54,481 bases of DNA from Sulfuritalea sp. (lineage in GTDB: Bacteria; Pseudomonadota; Gammaproteobacteria; Burkholderiales; Rhodocyclaceae): assembly GCA_023700805.1 (NCBI GenBank), contig JAMPYF010000031.1, positions 1-54,481 on the forward strand, in the 5' to 3' direction. Positions 1 through 7,763 of the stretch are shown here, in pieces. Positions within the stretch are counted from its first letter, which is position 1. Every line of letters starts with the position of its first letter. Made by a program: the position numbers and the translations under genes. The notes under the pieces were generated by a model. That model saw only the letters and a program-made list of their open reading frames with translations, ran no database searches and was not told where the DNA came from.

Positions 1-118
1 CCGCAGTAAAGCTGGCAGCATGAGCTACGTTGAGTTACCCACCGTGCTGCTCGCCTACGGTCTAGAGGGACCTTCGGCAAGCCGCCCCGTGGATAACTCG
101 CAACCGCAGAGGGTTCAC

Positions 119-220
119 TTAAGAAACCAGCAAATTCTGTCCTAAGGAATGGGGCCACCTCTGACTGTCAAGGATGCTGGCGATCAGGGCTTCCGCTCTG
201 GTACTGGTGACTTCATCCAT
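119..220 (-). CDS. Possible 33-residue ORF coupled to the sacsin-like gene
   Basis: The start codon lies inside the last codons of the sacsin-like gene, and the ATG at 220 overlaps that gene's TGA by 8 bases, an arrangement typical of translational coupling. The 33-residue product has no motif I recognise and no membrane segment. It may be a real coupled small protein, the worn end of a longer gene, or chance. Bases 1-118 to its left show no feature I can name. The only argument for it is the overlap. Confidence 0.22.
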   Translation of the reverse strand: MDEVTSTRAEALIASILDSQRWPHSLGQNLLVS

Positions 221-3200
221 GGCAAGTCCCGCTATCTAGAGATCCAATATCTTTGCGTTCGCCAAGAACGGTTCTTAGATCGAACCAGTGCGTGCCAACG
301 AAACGCAGAGTATGGTCGCCACCTGCGAGGCGCAAAGGGATATCGACAGCAGGCACCCTGTCATCAGCAGTGTGCTCGACGATACGACGGCGAATTTCCG
401 CATCGTCTGTTTCGCGGGCGTATTGGTACATGGCGGCACAGGTCGGACAGAGGGCAAGACGGTTCTGATGGTAGTGCGCATCTTGATCGCGCATGCATTG
501 AACCGCTTCAAAATAGTGATCTCCGGAGCGTAGCTTGAAAGGCATTTCCTTATGGCAGCACTGGCAAACGAGTTGCCCATCGGGGTTCTTGTACTTACCG
601 CGGAGGTATGCCTTAGCGGTAGCGGTCACCTCGGGAACATCCGGCTGAATAGATCGCTCGCGGATCACGCTTTCATTCTGGGGCGCGGAATCTCCATCCT
701 CTCTTACTCCCCGACGCCTTTTATCAGGGTCTTTGACGGACTCCTCCGGTTGCGATATCCGCTGACGCTGAGCATACTGAGCAAGGATTTCATCCGGAGA
801 GATGCCAGCATCTTTGACTGTTTTCCACTTCTGCGCCTCCTCCACAGACTCGAAACCCAACTCCTTCGCACCGATCTGCTTTTGGCGATATGCCTCAGAT
901 GTCTTTATCGCTTCTTGCCCAAAGTGAATAGCTTTAAGCCAAGCCCAGCCAGGATCGAAGGGAAACCCTTCCGGAAGCAATTCACGGGAAGCTTCTGCCG
1001 GCCGAGAAAATGTCCCATTGCCCTGCGGAATCCACGCCATTGTCTTCAATTGATGGACAAGCTGTGAATCTGCAAAGTGCGCCCCTCTGCTCTGGTTGTT
1101 TTGATACGTCGCCTTCAGGCAGTTTGGGGACGGCGGCAATGAACACATGCTTTGCCAAACAAGTCTCGATATCGCCAGGGATGGCCTTGCCAAAGCCACT
1201 TCTAACCCCGCCATCAAGTAATCTCGGTTAATCGATGTCGATGTGGAATTTCCACCGACAGACCAAAGGTACACCCACTGGGGATTCGAATAGCATGTGG
1301 TCTCTGTAACCTCAAGTCGATTCTTGACACCAACCGCCTCGGCAAACTTCACCAGTCTCTTTGTGGCAATTCCACAATCCTGATAGGTAGCTGCGAGGGC
1401 TTCGTACTCTCTAACCATTCCGGGCGCATCGTAGTAGGCACCGAGGCCCGTATCCATGAACGGCTGGTCGAGGAATACCCGACTCGGCAGTCGCCATTTC
1501 CCATCCTTGCACTCAAAAATATGATGGTTCGAGAACAGCTTCGCTTTATCAGGCTCCTTCTCGACAAAGGCGACGAAGCGCTTTAGGTCCATTTTTTTTG
1601 GTGTCAAATTCGCCTTTGTATAACGCTTCTTCAGAATTGCCTCGACCTGTTCCGCCTCGCCTACCTGGCGGACCCCGATCTCTTCAAGAAACCTCTTGGC
1701 GCTCTCTTGCTGCACCTTGCTCTTGCCAGAGTTGAAAACGCCTGCTTCGACACGTGGAAGAACCTCTTCGTGTTCAACTCCTTCGCTTGGGAAGAAGCAT
1801 TTGGTGCCAATACTGAAGTTGCCACTACTCAGACGGACTATCCGCAACGACTTGAGCACCTTGATACATTCATGTTTTTTCCACCCGGCGTTCGACAAGT
1901 AGTCGGTATAGAGCAGTGAATAGAGCTCTTGAAGCCAGTCCACTGGCTTTCCAGCGAGCCAGATCATGAATTGTTCATTGGGGCCGGTGACATGGTAGGG
2001 TGCATAGGGTATATGGCGAAATCCGTCTGATGCCTTGGCGGCCAACATATTGACGAACTCGTCAATATCCCAATCGGCCATCGCCAGCCCAGTCATGAAT
2101 CGTTCAATATTCGTGCCTTGTAAAGCACGCCCTGAAGCCCATTGCAGCGGTTCCTCGTCGTAATCGACGAGAAACGCAATGTCATCGTTTGATAGTAATT
2201 CCTTGAGAGATGCTTTTGCTTGTAGGAGGTGTTTAGCTGGAGCGTGGGATTTTGCATGCGTAGGTGTGAGAGGCTGTTCGTTCATTTCCTCAACAACAGC
2301 TTTACGAATGCACTGATAGCGAGGAGGAATCGTATCTTGTGGGTTGGGCAGCACCGACAAGACGTCCAGCGTGAGCAAGCCAAGATCCCGAATCTGGTGC
2401 AGCGAAAAGGCGGTCAGCGTAGCCAGCTGCTCAAATAGTGGCTGGTTCGCATTCGTTTCCTTGATGCTGGCACGACTAAGCTCAGGGACGAAAGGTGCGT
2501 GCAGGTGGAATCGCAGGCCAGATGTCTCCTTCTCGGCCGGAAAGAAGACCGCTACACGCCCAGGTTTGGCAGGAATGATTTTCAGTTGCTTAGCCAGCAT
2601 CTTTGCGGGATCGAATGCCTGCACATTGGGCAGAAAATCGAGATCATAGGCTACGGCGATTCGCTGCTTCTCCAGTCCGACCACAGGTTGATCGAACTTC
2701 AGAAAGTGGGAACTGGATGTCGTCTTGCCACCGCTCTGTTTAAGCACCTCAAAGTGATTCTCCGAGTGCTTGAAGCGGAGAACCTCTCCAGGGTCGCCTG
2801 CTGCATTCTGCCAGCGGATAGACTCTAAATTGGAAAGAAAGAGCAACGTTGTTTCAGCCAGCTCGTTTAGACCGGCATCAACCTCTGCATAGGCAGTGTC
2901 GACAGATTTCTTCGGGTTGTTGAACGGAAACTCGAATCGCGTGCAATTGCCCTGTGTCGTTTCTGGCTCAAGCTCACAAGGCAAAACCAAGTCGGTTATC
3001 TTGAAAGCAAATGGCGGAGACCAAATGTGAGGTGTTTCGGAGTACGCGAACACCGCTTTGAAACCGACCCCGAAGCGGCCTATCTTGTCGTCGTCGTTGG
3101 CCTTGGTTCCTTCGCCTATGTCCGTGATGGCATAGATATCTCGTGGCTCAAAAGGGCGACCATTGTGTTCGAATACAAGACCCGATTTCGAAAGCGTAAA

Positions 3201-3365
3201 TCGCGCCTCGGTTGCACGGGTATCTTCGGCGTTCTGCAACAATTCGTAGATGAAATGTGCGCTATCGGGATAGAGATCTTCGACGATCCGTCTGATCCCC
3301 GTGTGCTTTTTCAGCACCCGCGCCAAGTCTTCTCTTTCACGGCGAACTTCATCAATTACGCTCAT
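213..3365 (-). CDS. Sacsin-type GHKL ATPase with C-terminal Cys4/HNH-like domain
   Basis: This 1050-residue protein starts with a Hsp90/sacsin-type GHKL ATP-binding fold. The N-box is LLQNAEDT (residues 42-49), followed by DIGEGT near 82 and the glycine-rich lid IGRFGVGFK (95-103). The middle is long and has no motif I recognise. The tail holds a zinc-ribbon pattern, CQCC at 934-937 and CPTC at 973-976, with an HYFE segment between, resembling HNH-like nuclease domains next to restriction or defence ATPases. It overlaps the upstream SNF2 helicase by 4 bases (ATGA), so the two are translationally coupled. Known family fact: sacsin-like ATPases with helicases and nucleases recur in bacterial defence loci. 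Anti-phage function here is inference. The GHKL assignment is secure; nuclease activity is not shown. Confidence 0.85.
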   Translation of the reverse strand: MSVIDEVRREREDLARVLKKHTGIRRIVEDLYPDSAHFIYELLQNAEDTRATEARFTLSKSGLVFEHNGRPFEPRDIYAITDIGEGTKANDDDKIGRFGVGFKAVFAYSETPHIWSPPFAFKITDLVLPCELEPETTQGNCTRFEFPFNNPKKSVDTAYAEVDAGLNELAETTLLFLSNLESIRWQNAAGDPGEVLRFKHSENHFEVLKQSGGKTTSSSHFLKFDQPVVGLEKQRIAVAYDLDFLPNVQAFDPAKMLAKQLKIIPAKPGRVAVFFPAEKETSGLRFHLHAPFVPELSRASIKETNANQPLFEQLATLTAFSLHQIRDLGLLTLDVLSVLPNPQDTIPPRYQCIRKAVVEEMNEQPLTPTHAKSHAPAKHLLQAKASLKELLSNDDIAFLVDYDEEPLQWASGRALQGTNIERFMTGLAMADWDIDEFVNMLAAKASDGFRHIPYAPYHVTGPNEQFMIWLAGKPVDWLQELYSLLYTDYLSNAGWKKHECIKVLKSLRIVRLSSGNFSIGTKCFFPSEGVEHEEVLPRVEAGVFNSGKSKVQQESAKRFLEEIGVRQVGEAEQVEAILKKRYTKANLTPKKMDLKRFVAFVEKEPDKAKLFSNHHIFECKDGKWRLPSRVFLDQPFMDTGLGAYYDAPGMVREYEALAATYQDCGIATKRLVKFAEAVGVKNRLEVTETTCYSNPQWVYLWSVGGNSTSTSINRDYLMAGLEVALARPSLAISRLVWQSMCSLPPSPNCLKATYQNNQSRGAHFADSQLVHQLKTMAWIPQGNGTFSRPAEASRELLPEGFPFDPGWAWLKAIHFGQEAIKTSEAYRQKQIGAKELGFESVEEAQKWKTVKDAGISPDEILAQYAQRQRISQPEESVKDPDKRRRGVREDGDSAPQNESVIRERSIQPDVPEVTATAKAYLRGKYKNPDGQLVCQCCHKEMPFKLRSGDHYFEAVQCMRDQDAHYHQNRLALCPTCAAMYQYARETDDAEIRRRIVEHTADDRVPAVDIPLRLAGGDHTLRFVGTHWFDLRTVLGERKDIGSLDSGTCHG

Positions 3366-6300
3366 ATTTTGCTAGCCCTCGTTACTGCGAGTATTCCGAA
3401 TGCAACTGCTTCGGCAATCACATCGGCCTGTCCCGGCGCTATTTTTAATTTCTCCGTCCGTCGCTCGTAATCGCGTCGCGCGGCCTCGATCTGCGACTCC
3501 CGCATGCGCCGGATACGAGAGTCGGCGTTGGCGTCACGCTGTTCCTCCAGTATCGCCAGGCGAGCGGCGTGTGTGGTATCGAGGGACGCCTGACGCGTGC
3601 AGGCATGCTGCTGCACCTGTTCGATGTGTTCGGCACGCGCATCGCTCCATAGCCGATAGTGAGCCTGCTCCAATGCCTCTTCCTCATCGACGGCCAGCGG
3701 CAAGTCGGTCGCCCCGGCCTGGGCGGATGCCAGCAGCGTCAGCAGATGATCAACCAGCGCGGAATCGGTGCAGACAGGCTGGAAGGTGAAATCTTCTTTC
3801 AGGCCAAGTTTCTGCCAGCGATAAATGGCATAGGGGTAACGACCGGGCGCAACCATATTGGTCTCCGCACCCAGAATGCACACGGGCGGGGTTGCTGGGT
3901 CGACTGCGTGGGCAGCTTGCCGGGCGAGTGGATGGGTAGGATTGATGAAGGCGATGTCGCGTCGGTCGGCGGCGGTTGCAGCATCGAAGGTCAGGGTGAG
4001 ATAGGCATCGTTGCCTTTCAGCCAGCGTTCCCAGGTTCGCGCCGTCGCGCCGGTGAGCTTGAGCGGTTTGAAATCGGTCAGAAGCTTGTCGCGCACGTCC
4101 TGCGCCAATTGTAGAGTAACGACAGGTTTGCTTGCCAGCGGGCGCGACACCTTGCCGGGTTCCAGTTGTGTGAGGTAGCGCTCGACCAGATTGGCGAGCA
4201 TGGCTTGGGAAAGCCAGAAGCTGGAGGCTTCGCGCACCATGTCTTCATCCTGGCGCGGCAGATTGAGGCCGAAGAGCGTGGCCTGCTCATCTTCGAGCTT
4301 GGCCTGTTCCTGAATAGCGCGAATCTGGTTGTCGGCGAGTTGCTGCAGGCGGCTGGCCTGCTCTTCCGGCGAGAGTGATAAATTCTCGGCGATATCACGA
4401 ATTTCTCGGGTGATCTGGCCAAGAATTTCTTCGCTGCCCCCTAGTGCTTGACGAAATACGCCAATGCGTAGCAGGCAGCGCTCGTAGATTTCGGCATCGA
4501 CCGTGCCGGGCGTGATGAAATTGTAGATGGCGACGGTTTCGCTTTTCTGCCCGTAGCGGTCAATACGGCCGATACGTTGCTCGACTCGCATCGGGTTCCA
4601 GGGCAGATCGTAGTTCACAAGTCCGTCGCAAAACTGGAAGTCAAGACCTTCGCAACCCACTTCGGACGAGAGCAGCACGTCCAATGCTTGAGGGTCTTCC
4701 TTGGCGAGGCTGAAACGATGACGCAACTCTCGGCGCTCGTCATCTGGCACGTCGCCGTGGATCAGTCCGACACGTATGGATTCACCAGTTAGCTGTTTCA
4801 TTAGATAGGCCAAGGTGTGGCGAAAAGTGCTGAAGACCAGCAGCTTGTTGTTGGGTAGCTTCTGCTTGTTGCGAATGGTCTTGCGGAACGCCTCGAACTT
4901 GGGGTCGGGGCCTTTCAGGTTGCGAGCTTGCAGGATCAACTGCTCGACGTCGCCACGGAACTCGGCAAGCACATCGTCGAGTTCGTCCGGAGTCTCGTCA
5001 TCGCCGACTTCGCTGATCTCTATCCGAGACAGATGACGGTGCAATACGGTGTCGAGAAGCGGGGCGAGGCCGAATACACAACTGGCCAGTTGCCGGCGCA
5101 CGGTGGTGAGCATGAACTGGAGGTTCATATCGCCGTGGCGGTGAGTCAGAATGCGGCCGATCAGGTCGAGCAGATCGTGATGTAGGGTCGCTTGCTCGGG
5201 AGTGAAGTCGACAGCGATGGTTTCGGGTTTGCGCAGGGTGAAGCTGCCAATGTCGCGACGCCGGGTGCGGTTGATGAGCGGGGCAAAGGTGTACAGATTC
5301 TCCAGTTGCCGGATCAGGGTCAGGCGAGCTTCGGCGTCTGTGAAGTCTGCATCGAGCAGGTCGTGGACCTGTTGCAGGCGTGGATCGGCGGTCATGACAC
5401 CTTGACCCCAAGCAGTGGCCACGGCCTGAACAATGGCGTTGCGAGTAGCCGCTTGCCAATCAGCCCTAGTTGCGCGGGCTGATTCAATGGCGGCATTGAT
5501 GTAGGGGTTCGGCTCGGACATCTGCTCGAATGCCTGGCGGCTCGGGAGCACGTCTGGACGCAACAGGTGCAGCAAGGTGAAAAGATCGTTGTCGCCCAAC
5601 TGGATCGGGGTGGCGGTAAGGAGAACGACGGCTTCGGCGTTGTCGCAGAAGTAGCGAACCGTGCGGTAGGCCCATGTATCGGTGTTGCGGATGTGGTGGG
5701 CCTCATCAACAATGACCAGATCGAAGGCGGGCGGCGGGTCGAGGTCCAGCAGACCTCGCTGCTTTCTTTTGCCCTGTTGTTTGCCCATCAGTAAGGTTTC
5801 ATCGAACAGCGAGTAAGGCAGAATGGCGCGGGCGTGTTGCTGAGGCCAGACCCCATCGAGATGGGTTTCGTCGATGCAGTAGCGCAGCGCCGGACCATCA
5901 AGCTGCGTGAATTGCTCGTCGAAGCGCTTCATTTCCTCCAGCCACTTGCGTTCGGCCACCAATGGCTTGGGGCAAATCACCAGAACGGAGCGCAATTCGC
6001 GTCGGGCCTGGAGTTCCTTGAGGATCAAGCCGGCTTCGATGGTCTTGCCGACGCCTACTTCGTCAGCGATCAGCAGACGCGGTCGATCCGACTGGATGAG
6101 CTTGAGGACCGGACGGAACTGGTAGGGAACAAAGTTGATGCGTGAAGCGAATAGCGAATATAGATGGCTGGTGCTCGGATGCCGCAGTTGTAGTGCGGTT
6201 AGCGCCGCGTGCAATGCGTCTGGAGAAACTTCCATTCGCGCCGATTTCGCGGCCGCAGCCTCTAGCTGACTTGCATAGTATGTAGCTACCGCCCCGTCGT

Positions 6301-6889
6301 GAAAGACCAGAAACCGATCCTCCGGCTCGCCAGGCAGATGGTCAATCACGGCTCCTGTGACAGTTGGCTTGGATTTCAGGCGAACCAGGGCACCCTTGGC
6401 AAAAGTCGAAGGAGGTGTAGCCGCGGCAACAGTAACTTGCGCATTGCCGACCCCCGCCAATTTTGCAATGAGCAGTTTCCGTCGGTTCCGGATAGCGACA
6501 AGTTCGGCATCGTCTGCGCCAAGCAATGCCGTCAAACGCTCCAGGGTATCCAGATCGCGGTAAATATCAGAATCAGCCAAGCCGCCTGCCGGAGCATGTG
6601 CCCAGCGGTTACGAATGGTTTGCGACTCTTTCAGCCAGTTTCGAGCGGCAATCGGCCAGCTGTTGATATTGGACAGTTCATACCAGTTCTGATCCACGAG
6701 CCGCAGCAGCGCAGCAAGATCCAACTGGTCCAGTCGCGACACTTGCCCTTGCTGCAGATATTGCTGCTGCTGAAAGGTGAGTTGCTTGACGACATGCGTT
6801 GTCCACCAGTCAGGCGAGAGGCCGGGCAATTGCTTCCCAAGCACGACAAGACATTGACGCGCAAGCAGATCGAGAGGGCTCTTGTCCAT
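3362..6889 (-). CDS. SNF2-family helicase/translocase with N-terminal HEPN (Swt1-like) domain
   Basis: This 1175-residue SNF2/DEAH ATPase has Walker A DEVGVGKT (276-283), DEAHH (395-399), LTATP shortly after, and the C-lobe motifs SSEVGCEGLD and RIGRIDRYGQ that mark a RapA/DrmD-like translocase. The first ~125 residues form a helical domain with RNRWAH at 93-98, the R-x4-H pattern of HEPN ribonucleases and closest in style to Swt1-type HEPN. A small basic beta domain (about 160-210) links the two. The C-terminal ~150 residues are charged and partly coiled coil. The stop overlaps the start of the sacsin-like gene, indicating one operon. Likely role is DNA translocation coupled to an effector; restriction or anti-phage function is inferred from fusion and neighbours. 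Gene order does not match DISARM, since no methyltransferase, drmA or drmB is present here. Confidence 0.88.
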   Translation of the reverse strand: MDKSPLDLLARQCLVVLGKQLPGLSPDWWTTHVVKQLTFQQQQYLQQGQVSRLDQLDLAALLRLVDQNWYELSNINSWPIAARNWLKESQTIRNRWAHAPAGGLADSDIYRDLDTLERLTALLGADDAELVAIRNRRKLLIAKLAGVGNAQVTVAAATPPSTFAKGALVRLKSKPTVTGAVIDHLPGEPEDRFLVFHDGAVATYYASQLEAAAAKSARMEVSPDALHAALTALQLRHPSTSHLYSLFASRINFVPYQFRPVLKLIQSDRPRLLIADEVGVGKTIEAGLILKELQARRELRSVLVICPKPLVAERKWLEEMKRFDEQFTQLDGPALRYCIDETHLDGVWPQQHARAILPYSLFDETLLMGKQQGKRKQRGLLDLDPPPAFDLVIVDEAHHIRNTDTWAYRTVRYFCDNAEAVVLLTATPIQLGDNDLFTLLHLLRPDVLPSRQAFEQMSEPNPYINAAIESARATRADWQAATRNAIVQAVATAWGQGVMTADPRLQQVHDLLDADFTDAEARLTLIRQLENLYTFAPLINRTRRRDIGSFTLRKPETIAVDFTPEQATLHHDLLDLIGRILTHRHGDMNLQFMLTTVRRQLASCVFGLAPLLDTVLHRHLSRIEISEVGDDETPDELDDVLAEFRGDVEQLILQARNLKGPDPKFEAFRKTIRNKQKLPNNKLLVFSTFRHTLAYLMKQLTGESIRVGLIHGDVPDDERRELRHRFSLAKEDPQALDVLLSSEVGCEGLDFQFCDGLVNYDLPWNPMRVEQRIGRIDRYGQKSETVAIYNFITPGTVDAEIYERCLLRIGVFRQALGGSEEILGQITREIRDIAENLSLSPEEQASRLQQLADNQIRAIQEQAKLEDEQATLFGLNLPRQDEDMVREASSFWLSQAMLANLVERYLTQLEPGKVSRPLASKPVVTLQLAQDVRDKLLTDFKPLKLTGATARTWERWLKGNDAYLTLTFDAATAADRRDIAFINPTHPLARQAAHAVDPATPPVCILGAETNMVAPGRYPYAIYRWQKLGLKEDFTFQPVCTDSALVDHLLTLLASAQAGATDLPLAVDEEEALEQAHYRLWSDARAEHIEQVQQHACTRQASLDTTHAARLAILEEQRDANADSRIRRMRESQIEAARRDYERRTEKLKIAPGQADVIAEAVAFGILAVTRASKI

Positions 6890-7103
6890 TGATGACGCAC
6901 CGGGAGAATCGGAACCCGAATACTACTCAAAGCCAATGACATTGGATGTATTCAATTCGCTGTATTACTTTCGCTCTGCTGAGACTCCAGAGAAGCGTCG
7001 CAAACACCGCAGGCCAGATTCGTGTCAGGCGCCCATAGCCTTATGCAGTCTTGCGGACAAACAAATCGTTCTCGCCATTGTTGGAAGCAAACCCACGATC
7101 ACG

Positions 7104-7205
7104 TTATCGGTCAACTGAGACTATCCTTTGGGCCTTCTCGATCGTGATGATGTCCGGCAAACGCCGGGTCCGAGGAGGCTTGATCAGGCAGGGCACCGCC
7201 CGAAC
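7104..7205 (-). pseudogene. Relic of a tyrosine recombinase (IS91-associated integrase type)
   Basis: The minus strand reads 33 codons to a TAA at 7104-7106, with an in-frame TGA at 7206-7208 immediately upstream. The segment IKPPRTRRLPDIITIEKAQR resembles the linker between core-binding and catalytic domains in tyrosine recombinases (typically KPPxxxRLPDIxTxEEAQR). No catalytic residues remain, and the break coincides with an 11-bp tandem duplication. It is probably a leftover of an earlier mobile element. The match is from memory of the family pattern. Confidence 0.4.
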
Positions 7206-7571
7206 TCAGCCCGAACTCAATTCGTTGAAATCAATGACTGCTCAGCGGCGGACAGCGGTCAGTACCACTGCACATTTCATCAGGCAGCACAGGGCACGAT
7301 GCGGTCCGCTGGGCTTTTGAGAAGCCGCGGTTAGAGGCGGAAACGTTCCAGCAACCAGTGAACGGCAGGAGCACACCCGACTCCGGACATCGCATCAACA
7401 TTCCCCAATGGCGGCTTCGTGGTGGGAGCGGACGTCGAATTACGCTCCGTGTCAGAAACCGATGGCATTGTGTGCTGAGCCAATAGATTTTCAATCACAA
7501 GGTCCGGATAGCCGTGGTGAGTTGCTGCTAAAAGGACAAGTGCTGTTTTTTCGACAAACGAACGACAACAC

Positions 7572-7588
7572 CTTGGGCTCTGCCCAAG
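7572..7588. other. Inverted repeat, 7-bp arms
   Basis: Arms CTTGGGC and GCCCAAG are perfect with a 3-base loop. It sits 20 bases from a longer hairpin and downstream of the RecD-like gene. There is no T-tract in either direction, so it is not a classic terminator. It could be a processing site, a protein-binding site or part of an old transfer origin. Confidence 0.5.
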
Positions 7589-7608
7589 CCCGCACTCGCC
7601 GTGGGGCA

Positions 7609-7641
7609 GCTGGGGTGGATTAAAAACCAATCCACCCCAGC
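7609..7641. terminator. Perfect 13-bp hairpin, possible terminator of the gmt/helicase operon
   Basis: Arms GCTGGGGTGGATT and AATCCACCCCAGC are fully complementary around a 7-base AAAAACC loop. It lies about 120 bases beyond the stop of the leftward RecD-like gene. On that strand the T-run falls in the loop rather than after the stem, so intrinsic termination is uncertain. A recombination or transfer site is an equally open reading. The structure is certain; the role is not. Confidence 0.45.
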
Positions 7642-7763
7642 AGCCATGAGCGTGTCCGCTGCGGTCGGCGTCAAGGGTTCGCTGCGCCAGGTGCTCGCCC
7701 GTTCAGACTCGCTGCGCTCGCTTAGCTGCGGCCTCCGCGCCTGCCCTTGACCCCGCCCTCCGC

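Larger units (their letters stand above)
6890..7763. other. 874-bp intergenic segment of the island with hairpins and gene relics
   Basis: No intact gene is convincing. It contains a short relic of a tyrosine recombinase on the minus strand (7104-7205), an 11-bp tandem duplication (7198-7208 and 7209-7219), a minus-strand stretch around 7331-7552 that weakly resembles worn ankyrin repeats (TALVLLAATHHGYPDLV), and two strong inverted repeats (7572-7588, 7609-7641) near the end of the RecD-like gene. A promoter for the SNF2-sacsin pair should lie near its left end, but I cannot pick -35/-10 boxes with confidence. It separates the trio/helicase operon from the cargo operon. Confidence 0.6.

Noticed and set aside
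3362..6889. DISARM system (DrmD-like helicase)
   Set aside because: The helicase core is similar, but there is no methyltransferase, drmA, drmB or drmC in the island portion seen.
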